This document shows, piece by piece, positions 17,807 through 27,320 of a DNA stretch of 64,000 nucleotides. The translations under genes and the position numbers were made by a program. Positions within the stretch are counted from its first letter, which is position 1, and each line of letters begins with the position of its first letter. Below the pieces are notes generated by a model. The model did not search any database. It saw nothing but the letters and a program-made list of their open reading frames with translations, and was not told the origin of the DNA. Origin of the DNA: Kitasatospora aureofaciens (GTDB lineage: Bacteria; Actinomycetota; Actinomycetes; Streptomycetales; Streptomycetaceae); NCBI RefSeq assembly GCF_019192735.1, contig NZ_JAHTKP010000011.1, positions 124,001 to 188,000 on the forward strand, read 5' to 3'.

Positions 17807-19054
17807 TCAGCGCCGGAAGGCCGCCGCCAGGACGTTGACGACGTCGCCGATGACGATCACGGCCGGCGGCTTGATGCCCTCGGCGTCGACCACGGCGGCG
17901 ACGGTGCCCAGGGTGGCGTCCACCCGGCGCTGGGCGGCGGTGGTGCCCTCCTGGACGATCGCGACCGGGGTGTCCGCCGGGCGGCCGTGCTCGACGAGCT
18001 TCGCCGCGATCGCGCCGATCTTGTCCACGGCCATCAGCAGCACCAGGGTGCCGCTCATCTTCGCGGCGGCCTCCCAGTTGGTGAGCGAGCGATCGTCGTC
18101 CGGGCCGACGTGGCCGGAGATCACGGTGAACTCGTGCGTCATGCCGCGGTGGGTGACCGGTACGCCGGCCGCCGCCGGGACGCTGATCGAGCTGGAGATG
18201 CCCGGCACCACGGTGACCGGCAGCCCTGCCTCGGCGCAGGCCAGCAGCTCCTCGCCGCCGCGGCCGAAGACGTACGGGTCGCCGCCCTTGAGCCGGACCA
18301 CGAACTTGCCCGCCTTGGCGTGCTCGATCAGCGTCCGGTTGATCGCCTCCTGGGCCATGAACCGGCCGTAGGGGATCTTGGACGCGTCGATCACCTCGAC
18401 GTGCTCGGGCAGCTCGGCCAGCAGCTCGCGCGGGGCGAGGCGGTCGGCGACGACGACGTCCGCGTCGGCCAGCAGGCGGCGGCCGCGCACGGTGATCAGG
18501 TCCGGGTCGCCGGGGCCGCCGCCGACCAGGGCGACGCCGGCGCCGTGCGCGCGGTACTGGCGGGCGGCCAGCGAACCGTCCCGCAGGCCGTCCACGATGG
18601 CGTCGCGCAGGGCGGCGGAGTGCCGCGGGTCGCCGGTGAGGACGGCAACGGTCGCGCCCGCGTCCCGACCGCTGGCCGGGGTCCAGGCGGTCGCGGCGGC
18701 GGCGTCGTCGCTGCGGGCGCAGAACACCCGCTCGCGCTCGGCCTCCGCGCTGACCGCGGCGTTGACCGCCGGGTCGTCGGTGGCCACCAGGGCGTACCAG
18801 GCGCCCGCCAGGTCGCCGTCCTGGTACGGGCGGGGGTGCCAGGTGAGCTCGCCGGCGTCGGCCATGGCCTGGACGGCCGGGGTGGTGGCCGGGGATATCA
18901 GGTGCAGTTCCGCACCGGTGGCGATCAGCGCCGGCAGCCGGCGCTGCGCGACCTGGCCGCCGCCGACGACGACCACGCGGCGGCCGGCGAGCAGCAGCCC
19001 GACCGGGTAGGGGGTACGGCCTTCGGTGCTGGGGTGCGGGGTGGGCGCGGTCAT
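17807..19054 (-). CDS. cobA: Uroporphyrinogen-III C-methyltransferase with precorrin-2 dehydrogenase-like domain
   Basis: 415 residues with CysG-like architecture. The N-terminal Rossmann domain (VVVVGGGQVAQRRL) resembles precorrin-2 dehydrogenase/siroheme ferrochelatase. The C-terminal tetrapyrrole methylase has VGGGPGDPDLITVRG, DRLAP, VRLKGGDPYVFGRGGEE and VPGISSSISVPAAAGVPVTHRG. It methylates uroporphyrinogen III at C2 and C7 with SAM to precorrin-2, the branch point to cobalamin and siroheme. The next upstream genes are cobalamin genes, so the B12 route is the likely main use. It ends at a strong bidirectional hairpin. Confidence 0.92.
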   Translation of the reverse strand: MTAPTPHPSTEGRTPYPVGLLLAGRRVVVVGGGQVAQRRLPALIATGAELHLISPATTPAVQAMADAGELTWHPRPYQDGDLAGAWYALVATDDPAVNAAVSAEAERERVFCARSDDAAAATAWTPASGRDAGATVAVLTGDPRHSAALRDAIVDGLRDGSLAARQYRAHGAGVALVGGGPGDPDLITVRGRRLLADADVVVADRLAPRELLAELPEHVEVIDASKIPYGRFMAQEAINRTLIEHAKAGKFVVRLKGGDPYVFGRGGEELLACAEAGLPVTVVPGISSSISVPAAAGVPVTHRGMTHEFTVISGHVGPDDDRSLTNWEAAAKMSGTLVLLMAVDKIGAIAAKLVEHGRPADTPVAIVQEGTTAAQRRVDATLGTVAAVVDAEGIKPPAVIVIGDVVNVLAAAFRR

Positions 19055-19159
19055 CGGCAGTGCTCCTGATCGGGCGTGCGGGTGTGGGGCGGTACGGCGA
19101 GACGCCGCTCCGCGGGCCGGCGCGCCCTCGGGCCGGCCCGCGGAGCGGTGACGGGAACG

Positions 19160-22100
19160 TCAGGCCTTCTCGGTGACCCCGGCGGAGTCGAAGGTGGCTA
19201 CATCGTGCATCGCGCGGGCCGCACTCTGCACCAGCGGCAGAGCCAGCAGGGCACCGGTGCCCTCGCCGAGCCGCAGGTCCAGGTCGATCAGCGGACGCAG
19301 GCCGAGCTTCGCCAGCGCGGCCTGGTGGCCGGGCTCGGCGGAGCGGTGGCCGGCGATGCAGGCGGCCAGCACCTCGGGGGCGATCGCCTTGGCCACCAGC
19401 GCGGCCGAACCGGCGATCACGCCGTCCAGCACCACCGGAGTGCGCAGCGAGGCGGCGCCCAGCAGGAAGCCGGCGATGGCCGCGTGCTCCAGGCCGCCGA
19501 TGGCGGCGAGGACGCCGATCGGGTCGGCCGGGTCGGGCTGGTGCAGGGCCAGCGCGGCGCGGATCACGTCGACCTTGCGGGCGTGCGTCTCGTCGTCGAT
19601 GCCGGTGCCGCGGCCGGTGACCTCGGCCGGGTCGAGGCCGGTGAAGACCGAGATCAGGGCGGCCGAGGCGGTGGTGTTGGCGATCCCCATGTCGCCGGTG
19701 ACCAGCGCCTTGTTGCCGGCCGCGACCAGGTCGCGGGCGGTCTCGATGCCGACCTCGATGGCCTTGAGGGCCTCCTCGCGGGTCATCGCCGGGCCCTGGG
19801 TCATGTCGTCGGTGCCGGGCTTGACCTTGCGCGGCAGCAGACCGGTGGTGCGGCCCTGCTGGATGGCGTCGGGCAGCTCGGCGGCGACGCCGACGTCGAC
19901 CACGCAGACCTCGGTGCCGATCTGCTTGGCGAAGGCGTTGACCACCGCTCCCCCGGCCAGGAAGTTGCCGACCATCTGGGCGGTCACTTCCTGCGGCCAC
20001 GGGGTGACGCCCTGGGCGTGCACGCCGTGGTCACCGGCGAAGATCGCGACGCAGGCGGGCTCCGGGATCGGCGGCGGGCACTTGCGGGACAGGCCGCACA
20101 GCTGGGCGGAGATGATCTCCAGCATGCCGAGCGAGCCGGCCGGCTTGGTCATCCGCTTCTGCCGGTCCCAGGCCTCGCCGAGCGCCTTGGCGTCCAGCGG
20201 GCGGATGCCGCGCAGAGTCTCGCCGAGCAGGCTCTGCGGCTCCTCGCCGGGCAGCGCGCGGTTGCCGTACTGCTCCTCGTGGACCACCCAGGACAGCGGG
20301 CGCTTCTTCGCCCAGCCCTGCTGCTCCAGCTCGGGCTCGTCCGGGAAGGCGTCCACGAAGCCGACGCACAGGTAGGCGACGACCTCCAGGTGCTCGGGCA
20401 GGCCGAGCTCGCGGACCAGCTCCTCGTCGTCGAAGAAGCTCACCCAGCCGACGCCCAGGCCCTCGGCGCGGGCGGCCAGCCAGAGGTTCTCGACCGCCAG
20501 GGCGGCCGAGTACGGGGCCATCTGGGGCTGGGTGTGCCGGCCCAGGGTGTGCCGGCCGCCGCGGGTGCGGTCGGCGGTCACCACGATGTTGACCGGGGTG
20601 TCGAGGATGGCCTCGATCTTGATTTCCTTGAACTGCTTCGCCCGGCCCTTGGGCAGCGAGTCCGCGTACGCCTCGCGCTGGCGCTCGGCCAGGGCGTGCA
20701 TCCGGCGGCGGGTCTTCGCCGAGCGGATCACCACGAAGTCCCAGGGCTGGGAGTAGCCGACGCTGGGCGCGGTGTGGGCGGCCTCCAGGACGCGGATCAG
20801 CACCTCGTGCGGGATCGGGTCCGGGCGGAAACCGTTGCGGATGTCGCGGCGCTCGCGGATCACCTGGTGGACGGCCTCGCGGCCGGCCTCGTCGTAAGCC
20901 GGGGCGGCCGGGCCGCGCGGCTCGGCGGGCTCCTCGGCGACGGGCTGCGCCTCGGCGGGCTGCTCGTCCGTGGCCGGCTGCTCCTCCGTGGCCGGCTGCT
21001 CGGCGGGCTGCTCCTCGGCGGACGGCTCGGTCGCGGCGGGCTCCCGGGGGGCCTCGACCGGGGCGGCCTCGGCGGCGGCCTGGGGGTCGACGGCCGGCTC
21101 GGTGACGGCCTCGGCGGGCTCGGGCGCGGGCTCGGCGGTGACCGGCTGCGGCTCGGCCTCGACGGGCTCGGCGACCTCCGGGGTGGCCTCGGCCTCGGGC
21201 ACGACGGGCTGCTCAGCGGCGGGCTGCTCGACGGCGGCCTGCTCGACGGCGGCCTGCGGCTGCTCGGCCTCGGGCACGACGGCCTCGGCGGCCTGCTCGA
21301 CCGGGGCTTCGGCCGGGGTCTCCACCGGGGCCTCGACCTGGGTCTCGACTGCGGCGGCCTCCTGCGGCTGCTCGGCCTCGGCGGCGACGACGGCCTGACC
21401 GAACGGCATCTCGCCGGTGCCGGCGGCGGTCTCGGCCACGGCCTGCGGCTCCGTCTGTGGGGCCTCGACGGCCTCCGGCGCAACGGTCTGCTCGACCGGC
21501 TCCGCGGCCTCCACGACCTCGGCAGCCGCGGCCTCGACGACCTCCGCGACCTCGGCCACCGGGACCTCCACCGCCTCGGGCTGAGGCTGGGGCTCGGCTG
21601 CGGCCCCGGCGGGCGCTATGGGAGCGGGCTGCTGCGGGGCGACCTCCTCGGCCACCGGCGCCTGCTCGGTCGCCCCGACCTTGGGCAGGCCGTGCGGGGT
21701 CGGCGCGGCGAGGAAGGCGGAGATCCGGCGGGGCTGCCCGGCGGGCGCGGTGGCCTCGGCCTGCTCGGCCACGGCGGCAGCCTGGGCGGCCTCCTCGACG
21801 ACGGGTGCCTCGACGACCGGCTGGACCGGCTCGACGGCGACCGGCTCGACGACCGGGTCGACTGCAACGGCCTGCGGCTCGGCCTCGACGACCTCAACGG
21901 GGGCGGCGGCCTCGACCACCTCGACGACCTCGATCGCCCCGGCCGTCTCGACGGCCACGACCGGCACACCCTGCTCGACGGGCAGCGGCACCTGCACACC
22001 GCCCGGGATCTCCTGGACGGCCTGGGCGTTCTGAGCCTCCGCCACCACGCCCGGCACCTCCGCGACCGGCACCGCGTCCACGGCCGGCGGCACGGGCACG

Positions 22101-22876
22101 ACCGGAACGGCCTGCGGCACGGGCGCCGCCACCGGCACCGGGGCCTCGGCCATCGGCGGCCGGCCGACGACCGGGATGCCGTGCGCGGGCGTGCCCCCGT
22201 GCGAGGGACCGCGGTCGGCGAGCGAGCGGACCGGGACCTGGCCGGTCATCAGCGACGGGTCCGGGATCGGCGGACCGGCGTGCAGTGGGCGGCGCGGCGG
22301 CTGAGCGGCCGTCACCGGCTCCTGGATCTGCGGCTGCACGGCGAAGGGCTGCTGCGCCTGGACGGCCGGGTCGGCGCCCGGCACCGGCGGCTCCACCGGC
22401 GGCCAGGACGGCTCCACCGGCATGCCGTCCTGGAGCGGCGCGACCGGCAGCTGTTCGGCCGGGACGGCCACGGCCGGCTCGCCCCAGGAGCCCTGCGGGC
22501 CGGGCATCAGCAGGACGTCGTCCTCGTCGTCGAGCCCGTCCGGCTGGTCGGGCTGGTCAAGAAAGTGGAAAGCCGGGCGCGGAGCACCCGGGTCGACCGC
22601 CCAGCCCTCACCGGGCACACCGTAACCGGGGACACCCTGCGGGTGGCCCTGCGCCGGGATGACGCCGGCGGGCGGCACCGCGCCGGGCAGGCCGGTCCCC
22701 GGCATCGCCGGGTTCGGGATCACGCCGCCGTCGGTCATGACGCCCTGCACGGGTGCGACACCCTGCACGGGTGCGGCGGCCGCGACGCCCTCCGGGCCGC
22801 CGAGCGGGTCGGGCCCTGCGTGCAGGTGCTCCGGCAGTCCCTCGCCCGGGACGTGGCCGCCATCGGTCATTGTCAA
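19160..22876 (-). CDS. cobT: BluB-CobT fusion with long disordered N-terminal region
   Basis: 1,238 residues in three parts. Residues 1 to about 655 are low complexity, rich in Ala, Glu, Pro, Val and Gln, and have no fold I can recognise. About 660-880 is the BluB nitroreductase-like 5,6-dimethylbenzimidazole synthase (RERRDIRNGFRPDPIP, APSVGYSQPWDF). About 885-1238 is CobT, nicotinate-nucleotide:DMB phosphoribosyltransferase (KPAGSLGMLE, FAGDHGVHAQGVT, TGDMGIANTTASAAL, GRGTGIDD). The protein could make the lower ligand from FMNH2 and activate it to alpha-ribazole phosphate in one chain. It lies 105 bp before cobA. No cobalamin riboswitch is visible upstream. Confidence 0.92.
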   Translation of the reverse strand: MTMTDGGHVPGEGLPEHLHAGPDPLGGPEGVAAAAPVQGVAPVQGVMTDGGVIPNPAMPGTGLPGAVPPAGVIPAQGHPQGVPGYGVPGEGWAVDPGAPRPAFHFLDQPDQPDGLDDEDDVLLMPGPQGSWGEPAVAVPAEQLPVAPLQDGMPVEPSWPPVEPPVPGADPAVQAQQPFAVQPQIQEPVTAAQPPRRPLHAGPPIPDPSLMTGQVPVRSLADRGPSHGGTPAHGIPVVGRPPMAEAPVPVAAPVPQAVPVVPVPPAVDAVPVAEVPGVVAEAQNAQAVQEIPGGVQVPLPVEQGVPVVAVETAGAIEVVEVVEAAAPVEVVEAEPQAVAVDPVVEPVAVEPVQPVVEAPVVEEAAQAAAVAEQAEATAPAGQPRRISAFLAAPTPHGLPKVGATEQAPVAEEVAPQQPAPIAPAGAAAEPQPQPEAVEVPVAEVAEVVEAAAAEVVEAAEPVEQTVAPEAVEAPQTEPQAVAETAAGTGEMPFGQAVVAAEAEQPQEAAAVETQVEAPVETPAEAPVEQAAEAVVPEAEQPQAAVEQAAVEQPAAEQPVVPEAEATPEVAEPVEAEPQPVTAEPAPEPAEAVTEPAVDPQAAAEAAPVEAPREPAATEPSAEEQPAEQPATEEQPATDEQPAEAQPVAEEPAEPRGPAAPAYDEAGREAVHQVIRERRDIRNGFRPDPIPHEVLIRVLEAAHTAPSVGYSQPWDFVVIRSAKTRRRMHALAERQREAYADSLPKGRAKQFKEIKIEAILDTPVNIVVTADRTRGGRHTLGRHTQPQMAPYSAALAVENLWLAARAEGLGVGWVSFFDDEELVRELGLPEHLEVVAYLCVGFVDAFPDEPELEQQGWAKKRPLSWVVHEEQYGNRALPGEEPQSLLGETLRGIRPLDAKALGEAWDRQKRMTKPAGSLGMLEIISAQLCGLSRKCPPPIPEPACVAIFAGDHGVHAQGVTPWPQEVTAQMVGNFLAGGAVVNAFAKQIGTEVCVVDVGVAAELPDAIQQGRTTGLLPRKVKPGTDDMTQGPAMTREEALKAIEVGIETARDLVAAGNKALVTGDMGIANTTASAALISVFTGLDPAEVTGRGTGIDDETHARKVDVIRAALALHQPDPADPIGVLAAIGGLEHAAIAGFLLGAASLRTPVVLDGVIAGSAALVAKAIAPEVLAACIAGHRSAEPGHQAALAKLGLRPLIDLDLRLGEGTGALLALPLVQSAARAMHDVATFDSAGVTEKA

Positions 22877-23414
22877 AGCTCCTTCCAGGCCGCTGCCGCG
22901 CCCTTGGCGACACGATCACCGACCGCAGCGCCCATCCGCAGGGCCGGGCCAGCACCGACCCGCCCCTCAACCACATACGGCCGCCGCGCCGAGGCGCTGC
23001 GGCCAAAGTCCTTCCGGCGCGCTGCGGCACCCCGGTCCGCGCGCCTCCCCTGCGGGGCGGCGCGCCATCTGAAACAACGACAACCCGGGGCGACCGGCAC
23101 CACCGCACCGGACCCTACGGCATTCTCCAGGTCCGGCACGCGGCCCGTCGAATTGCCCACACTCCGAGCCGGCCCTGGGGGCACCTCCCGGCCGCCAGGC
23201 TGGGGGAGTTGCGCCGCGTCAAAAGGTGACAAACCGACCGGATCGGGCTGGTCACCGACCACCGCGGCCGCCCAGGACGCCACACTACCGGCCCGGCGTC
23301 GTCACCTCTCGAATCAGTGTCCGGATGCGACCTGGATCACCGCCCGGGCCCGCCGCGATCGTCACCGGGACCCCACCGGCGGCACCGGTCGGGCCCAGGA
23401 CGCGCCCCGGGCCT
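22877..23414. other. Long spacer between cobL and bluB-cobT
   Basis: 538 bp without a supported gene. A 136-codon minus-strand frame crosses it but runs through the dispersed repeat and has no ribosome site. I looked for a B12 box or a cobalamin-aptamer core on the minus strand and found none. Confidence 0.4.
23175..23208. repeat. Dispersed Streptomyces-type intergenic repeat
   Basis: CTGGGGG and CCTCCC segments around GGCCGCCAGG give a direct repeat of CTGGGGG and an inverted CCTCCC/GGGGGAG pair. This layout resembles a repeat seen in many Streptomyces intergenic regions. Role unknown. Confidence 0.45.
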
Positions 23415-24674
23415 TCACACGATCTGCTCACCCCAGAGCAGCAGCGCGCCCGGCTCGCCCGCCCCGAGCTCCAGCCCGCCGCCGTCGGCGCCGCGCAGCG
23501 GGGTGGCATGCAGCAGCGCGCCGTCCGCCCGGTAGCCGGCCTCGGTGATGGCCCGGCGGATCTCCTCCGCCTCGGCGAAGGTCCGGGGCACCGCCACGAA
23601 CCGCTCGGGCCTGCGGGCCAGCACCGCGCGCACCACGTCCAGTTCGCCCGACTCGACCACCGCCGCGTCCGGCTCGGGCAGCCCGCCCAGCACCTCGGGG
23701 CCGCGGCCGTGCACGGTCTCCACCTCGACGCCGTACCGGCGGGCGTTGACGGCCAGCCGGGCGCAGGCCGAGCGGGACGCCTCGACGGCGACCACGGCGG
23801 CGCCGAACCGGGCCGCCTCCACCGCGAGGGCGCCGCTGCCCGCGCCGACCGACCAGACCAGGTCCCCGGGACGTGCACCCAGACGGGCCAGCACCAGGGC
23901 GCGCACGTGCGCGGGCAGCGCTACCGATGCGCCCGGCTCGTCCGTGCGCCGGGCGCCCGCGTAGGCGTCGCCGGGGAGCGCCCAGCCGCGTTCCGCGCCG
24001 GGGAAGCCCACCGGGCGCCCCGCGAGCCAGCCGGCCGCCTCGTCCGCCGCCCCGGCCGGGGCGGCGCCGCTGTTGCCGCCGATCACCAGCACCACGTTGG
24101 GGTCGCGCCAGGTGTGATCGGCGATCCGGTCGGAGGTGAGGACGGTGACGTCCTCGTCGGGGGTGCCGAGGGCCTCGCAGACGACGAAGGTGCGGTGCAC
24201 CCCGCGCAGCATGAGGGCGAGTTCGCCCGGCCCGGCGCCGGGGGCGGTGAGCACCGCGACCTTGGGATGGGCCCGGCAGATGTTGGCCGCGCGGCGCAGC
24301 CGTCCGCCGTGGGCGCTGACCACCTGGGCGTCCTCCCAGGGCATGCCCGCCCGGGCGAAGGCGGCGGCGACGGAGGAGACGGCGGGCAGGACTTCGAGTT
24401 CGAGGCCGTACTCGGGACGGCGCAGGGCGCGGACGACGCCGAAGAAGCCCGGGTCGCCCTCGGCGACCACGACGGCGGCGCCGCGGTGCTCGGCGATCGT
24501 GCGGGCGGCCTGCTGGATGTTGCCGAGCGCGATCCGCTCGGCGGCGGGCGGCACCGGGAGGGCGCCCAGCTGGTAGGGGGCGCCGGCCACCAGGGTCGCC
24601 GCGGCGAGGGCCGCACCGGCGGCCTCGGTCAGCGGCGTGCCGTCCCACCCGATGACCGTGATCCGGTCAGCCAT
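23415..24674 (-). CDS. cobL: Precorrin-6Y C5,15-methyltransferase (decarboxylating), CbiE-CbiT fusion
   Basis: 419 residues. The N-terminal CbiE half is a tetrapyrrole methylase fold (ITVIGWDGTPL, EGDPGFFGVVR, LPAVSSVAAAFARAGMPWED). The C-terminal CbiT half is a class I SAM methyltransferase (LVWSVGAGSGALAVEAAR, VVAVEAS). It methylates precorrin-6Y at C5 and C15 and removes the acetate carboxyl group in the cobalamin corrin ring. The ATG at 24674 gives the conserved MADRITVIGWDG start with GGGAGAA about 12 nt upstream; the longer open frame is not needed. It points the same way as bluB-cobT and cobA. Confidence 0.92.
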   Translation of the reverse strand: MADRITVIGWDGTPLTEAAGAALAAATLVAGAPYQLGALPVPPAAERIALGNIQQAARTIAEHRGAAVVVAEGDPGFFGVVRALRRPEYGLELEVLPAVSSVAAAFARAGMPWEDAQVVSAHGGRLRRAANICRAHPKVAVLTAPGAGPGELALMLRGVHRTFVVCEALGTPDEDVTVLTSDRIADHTWRDPNVVLVIGGNSGAAPAGAADEAAGWLAGRPVGFPGAERGWALPGDAYAGARRTDEPGASVALPAHVRALVLARLGARPGDLVWSVGAGSGALAVEAARFGAAVVAVEASRSACARLAVNARRYGVEVETVHGRGPEVLGGLPEPDAAVVESGELDVVRAVLARRPERFVAVPRTFAEAEEIRRAITEAGYRADGALLHATPLRGADGGGLELGAGEPGALLLWGEQIV

Positions 24675-24862
24675 CTGCGGCCGTTCTCCCTCGACTCGGT
24701 GCGCGCTCGACAAAAGGTGCGCGCTCGACTCGGTGCGCGCGTCGGTGCGCCGACAAACCGCGCCGGAGTACGGCGCCGGACAGAGGCTACCGGGTGTGAT
24801 CCCATCGGTGCCGACATCTCGTACACCTGTCCGTGAAGGGTGGGAGACGAATGCGGGCGAAG

Positions 24863-25498
24863 TCAGTCGCGCAGTACGTAGCGGTGGTCGCCGTGCCGGC
24901 CGAGGTGATGCGGCTCCGGGGCCTCCAGGTCCTCGGGGAGGAGGCTCCACAGGATGACGTCACTGCGGCTCTCTTCCACCACCTCGCCGGATTCCCCCCT
25001 GACTATCCACGCGCTGCGCAGCACGCCCTCGCTGATGCCGCCGATCTTCTGGGCGACCTGCTGGCCGGAGGTGTTCCCGGCGGCGGTGCGCATCTCCAGC
25101 CGCAGGAAGTCGCGGTCCTCGAACAGCCACTGGGCGACCCCGAGGACGGCCTCCGGCGCGTAGCCCTCGCCGCGCGCCCAGGCGGCGGTGACGTAGGCGA
25201 TCTCGGTGGAGCGCAGCCGCCAGTCGGTGTTGCGCAGCTCGACCAGGCCGACCAGGCGCTGGGTGAGGTGCTCGGTGACGGCGAGGACGATGCCGCGCCC
25301 GGCGGCCCGGTGGGCGGGGGCCAGGGCGCGGGCGAGTTCGGCCGCGTACTCCTCGGTGAAGGGGTGCGGGAGGTCCGTCCAGGCCAGCACGAGGTCGTCG
25401 GCCATCATCGCGGCCAGGCCGGACGCGTCGTCCTCCGCAAGGGGTCGCAGCAGCAGCCGCTCGGTGCTGATGGCGGTCTCGGGGAAGCTCGCTGCCAT
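24863..25498 (-). CDS. GNAT acetyltransferase, RimJ/RimL-like
   Basis: 211 residues. The opening TERLLLRPLAEDDASGLAAM is the typical start of RimJ/RimL-type GNATs. EIAYVTAAWARGEGYAPEAV is the acetyl-CoA loop region, followed by LEMRTAAGNTSGQQVAQKIGG. The substrate is unknown: a protein N terminus, an antibiotic or a small amine are all possible. The C terminus carries a short His/Arg-rich tail. Just upstream of cobL, 24715-24760 holds a short array of GGTGCGCGC-type repeats. Confidence 0.75.
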   Translation of the reverse strand: MAASFPETAISTERLLLRPLAEDDASGLAAMMADDLVLAWTDLPHPFTEEYAAELARALAPAHRAAGRGIVLAVTEHLTQRLVGLVELRNTDWRLRSTEIAYVTAAWARGEGYAPEAVLGVAQWLFEDRDFLRLEMRTAAGNTSGQQVAQKIGGISEGVLRSAWIVRGESGEVVEESRSDVILWSLLPEDLEAPEPHHLGRHGDHRYVLRD

Positions 25499-25629
25499 GC
25501 CGTCTCTCCTCGCCGGGTCGTGAACACAACACCGTACGCCTGCGCCGCGCGCTGGGTATCACGCGGTGCGCCGCCCGCACGACGGTACGTCAGAACGCCG
25601 TCGGCCAGGGCGTCACTGGTGCATACTGC

Positions 25630-25670
25630 CCGACCGGGCCCGCGCCGAGGTGCGGCGGGGGCCCGGTCGG
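25630..25670 (-). terminator. Terminator of the metNIQ operon
   Basis: Perfect 12-bp arms (25630-25641 and 25659-25670) around a 17-nt GC-rich loop, 28 bp past the metQ stop on the minus strand. Confidence 0.65.
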
Positions 25671-25697
25671 AGGTCAGGGCGCGGATCGGATCGCGGC

Positions 25698-26525
25698 TCA
25701 GAAGGCCGGGACGACCGAGCCCTTGAAGGTGTCGTCGATGTACTTCTTGACCTCGTCGGAGTGCAGCAGCTCGGCGAGCTTCTTGACCCGCGGGTCGTTC
25801 TCCTTGCCCTTCTTGACGGCGAGGATGTTGGCGTACGGGTTGCCCTCGGCCTTCTCCAGGACGAGCGCGTCGGTGGCCGGCTTCAGGCCGGAGTCGAGCG
25901 CGTAGTTGCCGTTGATGACGGCGGCGTCGAGGTCGGCGACGGAGCGGGGCAGCTGGGCGGCCTCCAGCTCCTTCCACTTGAGGTTCTTCGGGTTGCCGGT
26001 GATGTCGGCCGGGGTGGCGGCGGTGCCGGCGCCGTCCTTGAGCGTGATGAGCTTGTTGTCGGCGAGCAGCTTGAGCGCGCGGCCCTCGTTGGTGGCGTCG
26101 TTGGGCAGGCCGATGGTGGCGCCGTCCGGCAGGTCGGTGATCGCCTTGACCTTCTTGGAGTAGACGCCCAGCGGCTCCAGGTGCACGGGCTCGACCGAGA
26201 CGAGGTCGGTGCCGTGCTTCTTGTTGAAGTCCTCCAGGTACGGGACGTGCTGGAAGTAGTTGGCGTCGGCCGAACCGTCCTGCACCGCCGTGTTGGGGGT
26301 CACGTAGTCGGTGACCTCCTTGATGTCGAGCTTGAGGCCGGCCTTGTCCGCGAGGTTGTCCTTGACGAACTTGAGGATCTGCCCGTGCGGGGTGGGGCTG
26401 GCGACGACGGTCAGCGGCGCGTTCGGGTCCGAGGAGCCCGAGGAGCCGGAGCTGCCGCAGGCGGCGAGCGAGAGGGCGACGCCGGCGGTGGCGAGGACGC
26501 TGGTGAACTTCAGGGCGTTGCGCAC
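25698..26525 (-). CDS. metQ: D-/L-methionine ABC transporter substrate-binding lipoprotein
   Basis: 275 residues. A lipoprotein signal ends LSLAACGSSGSS, with Cys as the lipidation site. The mature NlpA/MetQ domain shows VVASPTPHGQIL, DYVTPNTAVQDGSADANYFQH and IGLPNDATNEGRAL, all characteristic of methionine-binding proteins. It is anchored outside the membrane and delivers methionine to MetNI. It is last in the operon, 57 bp after metI, with its own terminator. Confidence 0.93.
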   Translation of the reverse strand: MRNALKFTSVLATAGVALSLAACGSSGSSGSSDPNAPLTVVASPTPHGQILKFVKDNLADKAGLKLDIKEVTDYVTPNTAVQDGSADANYFQHVPYLEDFNKKHGTDLVSVEPVHLEPLGVYSKKVKAITDLPDGATIGLPNDATNEGRALKLLADNKLITLKDGAGTAATPADITGNPKNLKWKELEAAQLPRSVADLDAAVINGNYALDSGLKPATDALVLEKAEGNPYANILAVKKGKENDPRVKKLAELLHSDEVKKYIDDTFKGSVVPAF

Positions 26526-26582
26526 GAAAAGTGCCTTTCTGCGTGATACGGGGAGCCGCGGCCGGAGTCGGGCGCGGGAGGT

Positions 26583-27320
26583 CTAGGAGGCGACGACGTC
26601 CTCGTCGGGGGTGGCCGGGCCGGCCGGGGTGCGGCCGAGCAGGCGGGTCCGGCCGCCGGTGCGGCCGCGGTTGGCGAGGCTTCGGACGGCGAAGTCGCCG
26701 AGCAGCTGGACGGCGGTGACGATGATCACCAGCTCCGCGACGATGACCCACATGAAGGCGGTCTCGAAGCGCTGGTAGCCGTAGTTGACGGCGAGGGTGC
26801 CGAGGCCGCCGCCGCCGACGGTGCCGGCCATCGCGGAGTAGCTGACCAGCGTGATGATCGTGGTGGTCACCGAGGCCGCCAGGCCCGGCAGTGCCTCGGG
26901 GAGCAGCGTCTTGCGGACGATCGTCCAGGTGCTGCCGCCCATCGACTGGACGGCTTCGACGAGGCCGCGGTCGACCTCGCGGACGGAGGTCTCGACCAGG
27001 CGCGCGAAGAACGGGATGGCGCCGATGGTGAGCGGCACGGTCGCCGCCTGCCAGCCGATCGACGTGCCGACCAGCCAGCGGGTGAAGGAGATCAGCGCGA
27101 TCATCAGGATGATGAACGGCACCGAGCGGGCGATGTTCACCACGAAGCCGATGGCCTTGTTGACGGCCCGGTTGGCCAGCAGGCCGCCCTTGTCGGTCAG
27201 CACCAGCAGGACGCCCAGCGGCAGGCCGAGCAGCACGGTGACGGCCGCGGACACGCCGACCATCTGGAAGGTCTCCTGCGTGGCCGGCCACATCAGGGCC
27301 TGCATCTGGTCCCAGGTCAT
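26583..27320 (-). CDS. metI: Methionine ABC transporter permease
   Basis: 245 residues with about five membrane helices. The permease coupling motif reads VEAVQSMGGSTWTIVRKTLLPEALPGL, in line with the EAA loop that docks on MetN. The ATG at 27320 overlaps the metN stop by 4 bp (ATGA), showing translational coupling. A charged C-terminal tail rich in Arg and Thr extends beyond the usual end. It forms the channel for methionine with MetN and MetQ. Confidence 0.93.
   Translation of the reverse strand: MTWDQMQALMWPATQETFQMVGVSAAVTVLLGLPLGVLLVLTDKGGLLANRAVNKAIGFVVNIARSVPFIILMIALISFTRWLVGTSIGWQAATVPLTIGAIPFFARLVETSVREVDRGLVEAVQSMGGSTWTIVRKTLLPEALPGLAASVTTTIITLVSYSAMAGTVGGGGLGTLAVNYGYQRFETAFMWVIVAELVIIVTAVQLLGDFAVRSLANRGRTGGRTRLLGRTPAGPATPDEDVVAS

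Noticed and set aside
20970-21400. Repetitive Ala/Ser/Gly frames across the bluB-cobT extension as separate genes
   Set aside because: They are antisense readings of the low-complexity region of the fusion protein.
22873-23283. 136-codon minus-strand frame upstream of bluB-cobT
   Set aside because: Reads through the dispersed intergenic repeat, has no ribosome site and resembles no protein I know.
22877-23290. Cobalamin riboswitch before bluB-cobT
   Set aside because: No B12 box and none of the conserved aptamer core is visible on the minus strand.
19076-23548. 1,490-codon plus-strand open frame
   Set aside because: Exactly opposite bluB-cobT; Gly/Leu/Arg-rich with no domain, a typical shadow of a G+C-rich gene with strong third-position bias.
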